From contig NC_015388.1 of the NCBI RefSeq assembly GCF_000195295.1, forward strand, positions 1,860,001 to 1,924,000: DNA of 64,000 nt. Direction: 5' to 3'. Position 1 is the first letter of the stretch. Each line of letters starts with the position of its first letter. Position numbers and translations under genes: made by a program. The notes beneath the pieces were generated by a model. It was not told the DNA's origin and searched no databases. It worked only from the letters and a program-made list of their open reading frames with translations. Below, in pieces: positions 51,039-58,916 of this stretch. Origin of the DNA: Desulfobacca acetoxidans DSM 11109 (GTDB taxonomy: Bacteria > Desulfobacterota > Desulfobaccia > Desulfobaccales > Desulfobaccaceae).

Positions 51039-51476
51039 TCAGGGCGTTGTCTTAGCCGTTTGTATCGGTGTCATGAGATTGTCCCACCCCAACCGTTGGC
51101 CTCCCACCAGGCCATGACTTACCAGCGCCGTGAGGTGCCACTGCGGCTGTCCATCGCTTTTGTACAGACGCTTCAGTTGGGCCTCAAAAACTGTCAGCTT
51201 TTTTTCTCGGTCCGCAGGGTTGGTCAGCAGTACATAAGCCTCGGCGACATCACCGGTTTTCCCATGGGGGAAATGCAGACCGTAAAAATCTATCACCTTG
51301 GCGAAAGAAGGATTCCAGTGGTCGATCGTGTGCTGCACCGCCTCACTGCTCAATTCCTGGTTTTCCCTGGAAGGTGCCTGACAGCCTGCTGCCAGCAATG
51401 CCAACAGGACAACCACTTCTACCACCAGGCATGACTGATAAAAGCCTCTGAAGTGGAAACGCCGCCTTTTATTCAT
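51039..51476 (-). CDS. Putative lipoprotein
   Basis: A 145-residue protein with a basic start (MNKRRRFHFRGF), hydrophobic helix and lipobox LLAAGC at about residues 27-32. The mature part has a helix SSEAVQHTIDHWNPSFAKVI and a proline/charged C-terminus. Probably anchored to the outer membrane. The function is unknown. It precedes the Cys-rich gene by 17 bp. Confidence 0.75.
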   Translation of the reverse strand: MNKRRRFHFRGFYQSCLVVEVVVLLALLAAGCQAPSRENQELSSEAVQHTIDHWNPSFAKVIDFYGLHFPHGKTGDVAEAYVLLTNPADREKKLTVFEAQLKRLYKSDGQPQWHLTALVSHGLVGGQRLGWDNLMTPIQTAKTTP

Positions 51477-51673
51477 AGTATACCGGATTTATGGTGCAGG
51501 GACGGCTGCGAACCATTCCTTCCAAGGACATTCGCAATCCCCAAGAAAAGTTGATGTGTTACGGGAAACGTAACCCCGTCTGGCAGCTTGCCGACCATTA
51601 GACAGAATAACATTCCTGCCCAAGTCCTCCTATCGGCTTGTAGCTGCCGACGGATTGAGCCGGATTATTTCCC

Positions 51674-52321
51674 TTACTTGCGCTGGATCACCACCAGGGA
51701 CCCGTCTTCAATCAGGGGATAGATTTCATCCAGGTGTTTATTTCTCAGGGAAACGCACCCGAGGGTCCAATTTTCCCCGGTAAGATTTTTCAGGTCGTCC
51801 TCGGTCCCATGAATACCGATTTCGCCCCCGATATCAGCAGTTATGGGAATTTTGCCGCGTTTTTTGGCCTCGGCGAATTTCAGCCAGTTTTTCGTTGTGG
51901 GATAATTCAACAGAATAAATTTGTTCCATTTGGCATGAGGAAATTTGCATACCACTTTATAGATACCTTCCGGGGTGCACATATCCCCCTGGCGCAGTTT
52001 GTCGTTGCGCGGGTTGCGCCCCAATACTACCGGGTAGGTCTTCAGGGGCGTCGTTCCCCGAAAAACCGTCAGTTTCCGGGATTCTTTATGTACCAGCAAA
52101 ACCGTCGGCTTCTTACCTCTTTTCCGGTAATGGTTTTCCTGCAGAACCTCTTTGACTACTCTCTGATCGGCCCGATATCTCGGATCAATGTTTTCCTCTT
52201 CTTCAATATCCGCTTCCATCTCCTCCGGAGGCACCGCCGTTACAAGCGGCTTCTGGGAACTGCACCCTCCCATTACGAACAGCAGCGCCGCCACCCCCAA
52301 AAATAACCAGATTCTTCTCAT
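51674..52321 (-). CDS. YkuD L,D-transpeptidase lipoprotein
   Basis: From ATG at 52321 (GGAGG upstream) about 215 residues, with lipobox LFVMGGC near the start. The YkuD domain spans about 80-215: VLLVHKESRKLTVFRGTTPL, LRQGDMCTPEGIYKV, and the catalytic core HGTEDDL plus TLGCVSLRNKHLDEIY with the catalytic Cys. It makes 3-3 cross-links in peptidoglycan or attaches lipoproteins in the periplasm. The longer frame from 52429 is probably wrong. Confidence 0.92.
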   Translation of the reverse strand: MRRIWLFLGVAALLFVMGGCSSQKPLVTAVPPEEMEADIEEEENIDPRYRADQRVVKEVLQENHYRKRGKKPTVLLVHKESRKLTVFRGTTPLKTYPVVLGRNPRNDKLRQGDMCTPEGIYKVVCKFPHAKWNKFILLNYPTTKNWLKFAEAKKRGKIPITADIGGEIGIHGTEDDLKNLTGENWTLGCVSLRNKHLDEIYPLIEDGSLVVIQRK

Positions 52322-53045
52322 ACCCCCTCCTAAACTCTTAACGATTGAATGAATAATTCTGTAAGCAACACCAGCCCTTGTTCTCCCCCCAAGGTGCTCG
52401 TGCCAGAAGAGCAGATCGGAACCGCTCATTCGACCTAACTCATATAACTCAGATTATCAAGAGGTTGGGTTATTCTATAAGAGTATTAGTCTGTTAAGCC
52501 CTTGTAGCATAAATTCCGGCATTTGACAAGTTATTTTTCCGCTCCAGACCAAAGGGCAGATCTTTAGAACTGGCGTCGGAGCATTCTAGAAGGCGGGAGG
52601 CGCTCCGTTCCCTCCCTGCAACTTTACAACTCTGAGGCTTGAGCTGTTGCTGTTGCCTTTCCTCTTCGCAGATATTTCTTGACAAATATCTTTGCAGTTA
52701 TAAAATTAACTTCAAGTAGTAATTAATATCTACCTTCATTATTTCACCCTCCTGTTCCCGGGGAGGGAGCTGTTCCTGCATCTGCCGAACCGATCTGCAG
52801 GAATGATATTCGTAGAATTTTTCTTACCTCTCAGTTGACGTCACCTCACACCCAGGGCGCGGGTGGCATTATGGATTGGCTTCCGGCTCATTTGCCCAAG
52901 AATTCCTTGGCCAGTCTTTCCTGTCAAAAACCGATTGATCCGCCTAAGTACGTTTTTTATCTCTGTCACTCCATCGTTAAAGCAGTACATATCTTCTCTT
53001 TATTATCCAATACATAGACATCTGACGGATGTTCAAGGTGCGAGT
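52322..53045. other. Intergenic region with inverted repeat
   Basis: About 720 bp with no credible gene. An inverted repeat TTCCTGCA (52773-52780) and TGCAGGAA (52796-52803) with a 15-base loop may be a regulatory or terminator structure upstream of the TPR gene. Open frames here read as low-quality protein. Confidence 0.5.
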
Positions 53046-55412
53046 ATGTCTGGCGGGAAACTGAGTGAATCGTGGCGATCGGCGCTGACCAGGCTTGCTT
53101 CCGGCTGGAGGGGAAAAATGGAGCTGCTCTCTAAACTGGCGCATGTAGCGTTTCTGTTCTTCCTAACTATCTTATTTTTATACATTATCTTTAAATTAGG
53201 ACTGAGCGCCTACCGGGTCTTTTCCCCCGCCCAACAAATCGACCTGGAATATACCGACAGCGCCAAGACCGACCTCAAGGAAGAACTGCGCACCCGCTGG
53301 CGAAAATGTCTACAACCCATCAGGCTGGAGAGGTTCCAGGAGATTCCCCTTGCCCTGCCGGAGTTGCCCTATATCTTTAAGCCTGCGAAAAAAGACGTCT
53401 TTCAGGACATAAATCTCAAGATTCACGATGTGGATTTTTCCTCGCTATATCAGAAATTCAGCAGTGTCTTCCTGCCTTCCGGCTATAGGGTCATTATCAG
53501 AAAGAGCGTCAAAGACGGCAAGGTCGAACATCTGGATATGAGCCTGGAGTATGGGACGGAAGTTCTCAAATCCTGGCATTTGCCTAGACATCTTATCTGC
53601 GAAGACTGGGAGATAAAGCTGCAGGAAAAGAAAAAGGAGGACTTTAAAGCTGTCCTCGGGGAGGCGGCCGGCAATGGGACGGCCCAATTGCTGCGGGATG
53701 ACGAAGATTTCCTGATCAATCACGCCTTCTACGAACTTTATTTCTACCTGTATTTTGACCCGGACAATAAAGATCATAAATTCAAAAGGGGCGATAAAGA
53801 AGAGCATCACCAGTTTCCCAGCGGCGCCGCCCTCTGCGCCTATTACACCGGCATCCGGCATCTCAATAACTACCAGCAGTATGGCAATCAGGCCGAGTTA
53901 AATCAAGCCCTCAGATTTTTCCAGATTTTCCTGGCGGAATATCCTGGCTGCTGGCATGGCGCCCTCCTGTATGGCATGGCGCTGGCCGAAAACCGGGATG
54001 AACCGGGGGCGGTGGCGGCGTATGGGAAGGTCATAGAGCAGTTAGGAAGAGAGATAGAGGAAAATGCAAAAGAAATTTCGGCATTAAATAAAGTTACTGT
54101 ACCTTCCAATGATCAAATTGTTGGAAAGCAGAAAAGAGAAGAGGAAAATAGGAATTTAACTCTCGTTAAACTACAGGCGCAACTTTGGCAGGCGATGGCC
54201 TTGAGAAGACACTATGGTTGGAAGACTACACATAAGGCAATAAGTGATCTAAATGGATTTATTACAGGGATTGATAAACCAGAAAATGCGCTAATAGGTG
54301 AGGTCAATAAAAATAAATTAAAGGTGTATGCCTATATAGAACTAGCCAGCGCCTATATTGATTATCTCTATATCTTCTTTCCCAACCGGCTGGAAGATAT
54401 GCTAATGGCTTTGACGGATATATCGGCCCCTTCTCAAGTGAAAATAAGTGGTGTAATCAAGAATTGCATTGAACAGAGTGTTCAAGGCTTAAAAGAGGGT
54501 AGACCTGATCTGATTCATTGGCTCCAGGTAAATATTGTAATTGGAAGGATTTATCACCAATATTCCGACAACATTTCCGAGGCTCTGAAAGTTAAAGCAG
54601 GTATACAGGGGGAAGCTTCGGAAGAACGGGAAAAAATTAACCTGGACTGCCGCCTGAACAATGCCGCGGGTTGCGCCTGGTTTCTCCGAGCCAATTGGGA
54701 GGAGTTGGGACGGCAGGCATATCGGGGTGATTGTCAAACAGCCTTAAACTACTTGAACCAGGTCCAGCTTGACGACCCCCAGCATTACACCACGTTGCTG
54801 AACCTGGGTATGATTTATATGGACCCCTGGTTTGACCCCTGTGGTGAGACGCTGGCCATCGCCCATGATTATATCTGGCGGGTGACGCTTTTAAAGCCCA
54901 ACGACCCCTTCGGTTTCGAGCAGTTGGCCTATGTCTATCGGAAACAGGCGGAGGTCAACGGCGCCGGTCCGGATATGTCCGGCATCATTGACCAGGGCAT
55001 TGCAGCCGCCAAGAAAGCTTTGGCCCTGCGGCCCCAGTCAGGAGACGCCTTCCTCACTCTGGCGGAATTGTACGTGATGAAGTTTCTTCTTTTAGGCAAA
55101 ACTGCGGATGGAAGTGAAATAGAAAGCAATATTATCAACTACCTGAACCAAGCGACGGTTTTGGAGAGTTTGAATCCGCGGCTGCATTGGACCAAGTTTG
55201 TCTGGAAAACCGCCAAATTAAAGCGGGCGGCCGATGCAGCGAAGCTCAAGGATATACAAAAAGAAATTAAGGAGCAGGCTGATAAGTTGGCAGCCCCTAA
55301 AACCCCCCAGTTTCGGCATTACCGGGAGAAGCTTCTGGCCCTGGCCGAGAGGATTAAGCCGGATCAGCCCGAAGAGAGTCAGGTTTTTACCGCATCGGTG
55401 GCATCGTTTTAA
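53046..55412 (+). CDS. Membrane-anchored TPR protein
   Basis: From ATG at 53046 (AAGGTG six bases before) 788 residues; an earlier frame start at 52863 adds about 61 residues unlike a protein. Residues about 35-58 are a single membrane helix (VAFLFFLTILFLYIIFKLGL). The rest is soluble, with a charged region and multiple TPR-like helical pairs in the middle and C-terminal half (RFFQIFLAEYPGCWHGALLY; TTLLNLGMIYMDPWFDPC; ALRPQSGDAFLTLAELYVMK). It probably scaffolds proteins at the membrane. The family is not recognised. Confidence 0.75.
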   Translation: MSGGKLSESWRSALTRLASGWRGKMELLSKLAHVAFLFFLTILFLYIIFKLGLSAYRVFSPAQQIDLEYTDSAKTDLKEELRTRWRKCLQPIRLERFQEIPLALPELPYIFKPAKKDVFQDINLKIHDVDFSSLYQKFSSVFLPSGYRVIIRKSVKDGKVEHLDMSLEYGTEVLKSWHLPRHLICEDWEIKLQEKKKEDFKAVLGEAAGNGTAQLLRDDEDFLINHAFYELYFYLYFDPDNKDHKFKRGDKEEHHQFPSGAALCAYYTGIRHLNNYQQYGNQAELNQALRFFQIFLAEYPGCWHGALLYGMALAENRDEPGAVAAYGKVIEQLGREIEENAKEISALNKVTVPSNDQIVGKQKREEENRNLTLVKLQAQLWQAMALRRHYGWKTTHKAISDLNGFITGIDKPENALIGEVNKNKLKVYAYIELASAYIDYLYIFFPNRLEDMLMALTDISAPSQVKISGVIKNCIEQSVQGLKEGRPDLIHWLQVNIVIGRIYHQYSDNISEALKVKAGIQGEASEEREKINLDCRLNNAAGCAWFLRANWEELGRQAYRGDCQTALNYLNQVQLDDPQHYTTLLNLGMIYMDPWFDPCGETLAIAHDYIWRVTLLKPNDPFGFEQLAYVYRKQAEVNGAGPDMSGIIDQGIAAAKKALALRPQSGDAFLTLAELYVMKFLLLGKTADGSEIESNIINYLNQATVLESLNPRLHWTKFVWKTAKLKRAADAAKLKDIQKEIKEQADKLAAPKTPQFRHYREKLLALAERIKPDQPEESQVFTASVASF

Positions 55413-55571
55413 ACTTAAAAGGGGTATTCCAAGGCAATCGGTTAGCGCTCCGCCCCGGAAACCCGCACGCAGCCGATACCTTGCCAAAGTTTGAGCAGGA
55501 AGGCAAAATAATTTTACCAAGGCAGGATCATTCCTTCACTACATTAACGTTAATTTTCAGGAGGGCCGCAG

Positions 55572-56039
55572 ATGGATAGGCAAAGGCTGAGCAGCAAGGA
55601 ATTGCAGCGAACACGTTGTTTCCTGGGTCTCTTGGTTATCATCCTAACCGTAGGGCTAGGCGGCTGCGCCACCATCTCACCCTACAGCGCCACGGCCTAC
55701 GAACAGGCCACGTCCCTGAAAGCCGAGGCCCTCGTCCTTATGGGTAAGGCCACCGAACCCTATTCGCAGCATCAAACCCAGGTAGAGGCTTTGAAACTCA
55801 ACCTTGAGAAGGCTTATGAATACGCCAAGGGAAGGCCGAAGAACGAATTATCCATCCGGCAATGGGAAATCCTCAAAGATCCGGAGCGGCATTCCCTCGG
55901 GGGGTTCTTAAAGCGTTGGCAGCAGGAATCCAGCCTCCGGCCGGCGTTTGTACAAGAGGCCAAAGAGCTGGTGGCCGATCAATTCGATGCCATTATCGGC
56001 CTGGAGTCAGGTAAGCCCAAAACTGCAGGAACAAAATAA
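55572..56039 (+). CDS. Putative lipoprotein
   Basis: A 155-residue protein with basic N-terminus, hydrophobic segment and lipobox LGGC around residue 32. The mature part has YEQATSLKAEALVLMGKATE and LEKAYEYAKGRPKNE, coiled helical segments, then a DPERHSLGGFLKRWQQES stretch. GGAGGG precedes the ATG. The gene is followed after six bases by a small gene of similar style. Function unknown. Confidence 0.7.
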   Translation: MDRQRLSSKELQRTRCFLGLLVIILTVGLGGCATISPYSATAYEQATSLKAEALVLMGKATEPYSQHQTQVEALKLNLEKAYEYAKGRPKNELSIRQWEILKDPERHSLGGFLKRWQQESSLRPAFVQEAKELVADQFDAIIGLESGKPKTAGTK

Positions 56040-56045
56040 ACAGGC

Positions 56046-56393
56046 ATGGGAGACAAGACTATGTCCGATTTCGATAGATTTTTGCAGCTTTTTACAGATG
56101 GCGTCAAAGATCTGGCTCAAAAGGAGTTCAGCGAGTTCGTGCAGGCCGCCCTGGATGACGGTGTGTCCTTTATGACAAAATTCAAGAGTGATGTGGAAGA
56201 ATGGGGAATGAAGTTGGCCCGGGGCGAAATGACCGCGAATGATGTCGAATGGCTTATGCAGGGGAAAAAAGATCTCGCCGAAATGAATGCCCTGAAACAG
56301 GCCGGTCTGGCGCAGGCAAGAATTCAGGAGTTTGTGAACGGCGTCCTTAAAATCGCTTCGGAATCGTTGGTGAAGGTGTTTCTGCCCTCGTAG
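56046..56393 (+). CDS. Small helical protein of unknown function
   Basis: About 115 residues (or 110 from the internal ATG 15 bases in, MSDFDRFLQLF), nearly all amphipathic helix: FTDGVKDLAQKEFSEFVQAA, then GMKLARGEMTANDVEWLMQG. There is no signal peptide or membrane helix. The start is ambiguous because both ATGs lack a strong ribosome site. It is six bases downstream of the lipoprotein gene, and the two probably act together. Confidence 0.65.
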   Translation: MGDKTMSDFDRFLQLFTDGVKDLAQKEFSEFVQAALDDGVSFMTKFKSDVEEWGMKLARGEMTANDVEWLMQGKKDLAEMNALKQAGLAQARIQEFVNGVLKIASESLVKVFLPS

Positions 56394-56529
56394 GATGATT
56401 TGTCGGGCTGACCCTAGAAATCGCTGAGAATCAGCGATCATGTCAGCAACGACTAGAGAAACGGATTGCCAGACCGAGGCGGGTTCGCCCCGCCCGGTCG
56501 GGAACCTGACCTAAGAAAGGATTGCTACC

Positions 56530-57006
56530 ATGCCGACCCCAACTGAACTGCTTCCTGATCCGAATAAGGATTTCGCCGAACATTCCGATCTGCAGTTGTT
56601 AGCTATGGCTCTCTTCGGCGAAGCCCGGGGCGTCCCCAAACCGACGCGCCAGGGCATCGGACATGTGATGATCAACCGCGCCCTCCACCCCGGCTGGTGG
56701 GGCAGATCCCTCAAAGAGGTTATCCTGAAGCCCTGGCAGTTTTCCTGTTTCAATCAGAACGATCCCAATTATCGTAAACTCAGAAGTCCCTTGCAATATA
56801 AAACAGCAGAGGTTTGGGACAACTGTTGTCGGGATGCCATCGAGGTGATGGCGCGCGTAAATCAGCCAAACCTTTCCGACCCGGTCAGGGGTGCCAACCA
56901 TTACTACGACACCTCTATCCCCTCGCCCAACTGGGCGGACGAGAGTAAATTTGTATTGGCCCTCCCGGCCCGTTCCGGCCATGAGGTCCGGTTCTACAAA
57001 CTCTAG
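56530..57006 (+). CDS. SleB-like cell wall hydrolase
   Basis: A 158-residue protein of the SleB/Hydrolase_2 family: LLAMALFGEARGVPKPTRQG, then GHVMINRALHPGWWGRSLKE, and WQFSCFNQND. Known family members are N-acetylmuramoyl amidases or lytic enzymes in spore cortex or phage. The key Glu is in GEARG. No signal peptide is seen, so it would act in the cytoplasm or be released by another means. It is the last of four plus-strand genes from 53046. Confidence 0.82.
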   Translation: MPTPTELLPDPNKDFAEHSDLQLLAMALFGEARGVPKPTRQGIGHVMINRALHPGWWGRSLKEVILKPWQFSCFNQNDPNYRKLRSPLQYKTAEVWDNCCRDAIEVMARVNQPNLSDPVRGANHYYDTSIPSPNWADESKFVLALPARSGHEVRFYKL

Positions 57007-57245
57007 AGCCGATTTCTAAATAATACCGAAGCCAGCAGCAGTTAGCGGTATACGGTTTTTTCCTGCAAGGATTTAACCCACCCGAGAAACGGGCTACCCT
57101 AAAGCCCTAAGAAAAAACCGAGTTGCCCAGTAGTGTACCATCGTTCGCAAGCCCCATTTTGGGGTAGCTGTCCAACACTTTCACATCTCTCAAGACCACT
57201 GCCAACCCCTCTAACCCGGATAATTCACCAAAATCCCATATACCC

Positions 57246-57270
57246 GGTGGCACAGGCTTTCCAGCCTGTG
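57246..57270. repeat. REP-like palindrome
   Basis: ggtggcacaggctttccagcctgtg, one base from the copy at 25392-25416 and the opposite orientation to 23293-23316. Its arms cacaggct and agcctgtg pair around a short loop. Confidence 0.75.
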
Positions 57271-57529
57271 CAAAAAAAACAGTCTGTATTTCAGGTAAGC
57301 CTGTTAATCCATGGCATTAAAATGAGTTAGCTATCTTTTTCAAAATATCATGAATAAAGCGGGCTAACTCTCTCAGACATTGTCATCAGCCAGGCCGGCA
57401 ACCCTGTCGTCAATCTTGCCGGTAATATTTTTTTTGCCATCAGCGGATTTTTTCTGGTGAAATATTTTCGAATAATTTAATCATTAGGCTAAATTACCGG
57501 GCTTCTAACTTTCGGGCAAGGATAAATGC

Positions 57530-57559
57530 TTGACAAAGTCAACTGAGGTTTTGCATAAT
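57530..57559 (+). promoter_or_regulatory. Probable promoter of the type III-A operon
   Basis: TTGACA (57530-57535), an 18-base spacer and CATAAT (57554-57559) form a good sigma-70 promoter. Transcription should start near 57566, giving a leader of about 90 bases to the ATG at 57656. No CRISPR repeat was seen here. Confidence 0.6.
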
Positions 57560-57655
57560 AGCGGCGACAATCATCCGTATAAAATCATAAAAATATACTC
57601 ACAATAGAGCATTGGTGCATATGTTCTTTGGCGGTTCTGCCATGGGAGATTAAAG

Positions 57656-57895
57656 ATGCCAATGTGGCGCGATGTTTTGATCTGCACGGTGGGCATCAGC
57701 CTTAAAGCCGATCTGGAGAGACAGGCTGCCCCCGACTGTCGGCAAGACCTCGAGCGGTGTTATGCCAAGGGGGTGGCTAAAAAACTTTTGGCCCTGAATC
57801 CGGATGATCGCCTCTGCGGGTCTGAAATCAACTGCACGAGGCCACTTTATGATCGCCTCTGCGGGTCTGAAATCAACTGCACGAGGCCACTTTGA
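57656..57895 (+). pseudogene. Truncated CARF (CRISPR-associated Rossmann) gene
   Basis: The frame starts MPMWRDVLICTVGISLKADL after GGGAGA. The LICTVGISL segment is the N-terminal strand-loop of CARF domains in the APE2256/Csx family, and KGVAKKLLALNPDDRLCGSE fits the next helix. The frame then runs through a 45-bp duplication and stops after 79 residues. A whole CARF domain needs about 150 residues and an effector domain follows, so this cannot be active. It is probably the remnant of a cyclic oligoadenylate receptor or ring nuclease. Confidence 0.7.
57804..57893. repeat. Exact 45-bp tandem duplication
   Basis: Two identical copies, 57804-57848 and 57849-57893 (unit atgatcgcctctgcgg to aggccacttt). 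The unit holds the end of the CARF homology and non-homologous DNA before cas6. It is divisible by three and has an ATG in the cas6 frame in each copy. Confidence 0.95.
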
Positions 57896-57917
57896 TGGGG
57901 AGAATTGCCGCCAAAAA

Positions 57918-58916
57918 ATGAACCCAAAATTGCCATTACAATATATGCCTTACGGGAAATACCGTTTTTTTGCCTCTTTCGAAGCTGAGGCCCTGCTGCC
58001 GCCTTTTAAGGGCTCCACCTTTCGTGGGGTCTTTGGGGTGGCCCTGAAGAGGGTGGTCTGCCCCTTAAGGGGGCGGGAGTGCCTGGATTGCCTGCTGCGG
58101 CGTCAATGTGTGTATGCCCGGGTATTTGAAAATCTGACGACCAGAGGGGATAAAGCACCTTCGCCGCCCCATCCTTTTGTTATTGAACCCATGCCGGGCG
58201 AGGCAACCCGTTTTTATCCCGGAGATCCGTTTGCATTTACTTTGCTGCTCTTTGGCTGGGCCAATGACTATCTGCCATATTTTGTCTATGCCTTCGAGGA
58301 GATGGGCAAGATCGGCATCGGCAGGCATATAAACGACAGGCGCGCCGGATTCAGGTTAGATCGGGTGGAGCTTGGGGATGAGGTGGTGTATGACGGCAGG
58401 GAGCAAAATCTGGTGAAAAAAAGTCCGTCCAAGCTTTTTCTCGGGGAAAGGGAAGCTGATGGTTCAGTTTCGGCCATTACCCTGCTTTTGCAGACGCCGA
58501 TGCGGTTGAAATTCCAGAATTCTCTCAAAGCAGAACTGCCCTTTCATGTGCTGATCCGGGCCTGCCTGCGCCGCATCGCCACCCTCAACCAACATTATGG
58601 GGCAGGGGAACCCGCTCTGGACTACCGCGGCCTGGTGGCCCGGTCCCAGGCAGTGGCCATTCGCCGCGCCGACCTGCACTGGTATGATTGGCGGCGCTAT
58701 TCCAACCGGCAGGACCAGGGGATGCTCATGGGAGGGATGGTGGGGTCCATAACCTATAGGGGGGACTTAGCGGAATATATGCCGCTGCTCAAGTATGCCG
58801 AGAAAGTTCACCTCGGCAAGGCGACGACGTTCGGGTTGGGGAAGGTGCGCTTCCATATTGATGATAAGAAGTATTTAACAAATCCTGTGGAGCTAAAAAA
58901 TGTCAAAAAATTATAG
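57918..58916 (+). CDS. cas6: Cas6-family pre-crRNA endoribonuclease
   Basis: From ATG at 57918 the protein has 332 residues. It starts NPKLPLQYMPYGKYRFFASF and FKGSTFRGVFGVALKRVVC, a RAMP fold, and ends with the glycine-rich loop HLGKATTFGLGKVRF typical of Cas6. CPLRGRECLDCLLRRQCVY holds four Cys and probably a zinc or structural site. Cas6 cuts the CRISPR transcript into guide RNAs. Longer in-frame starts in the upstream duplication (57804, 57849) would add repeated residues. It overlaps cas10 by 17 bases. Confidence 0.85.
   Translation: MNPKLPLQYMPYGKYRFFASFEAEALLPPFKGSTFRGVFGVALKRVVCPLRGRECLDCLLRRQCVYARVFENLTTRGDKAPSPPHPFVIEPMPGEATRFYPGDPFAFTLLLFGWANDYLPYFVYAFEEMGKIGIGRHINDRRAGFRLDRVELGDEVVYDGREQNLVKKSPSKLFLGEREADGSVSAITLLLQTPMRLKFQNSLKAELPFHVLIRACLRRIATLNQHYGAGEPALDYRGLVARSQAVAIRRADLHWYDWRRYSNRQDQGMLMGGMVGSITYRGDLAEYMPLLKYAEKVHLGKATTFGLGKVRFHIDDKKYLTNPVELKNVKKL

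Larger units (their letters stand above)
57007..57655. other. Intergenic region with palindrome and promoter
   Basis: About 650 bp. It has the ggtggcacaggctttccagcctgtg palindrome at 57246-57270 and the CRISPR operon promoter at 57530-57559. No gene is seen. The right half is AT-rich. Confidence 0.6.

Noticed and set aside
52863-53045. N-terminal extension of the TPR protein from 52863
   Set aside because: The first 61 residues are Pro/Ser-rich without a pattern, and the ATG at 53046 has a better ribosome site.
57804-57893. CRISPR array candidate
   Set aside because: Only two directly abutting 45-bp copies with no spacer between them, lying inside coding frames; a tandem duplication, not a repeat-spacer array.
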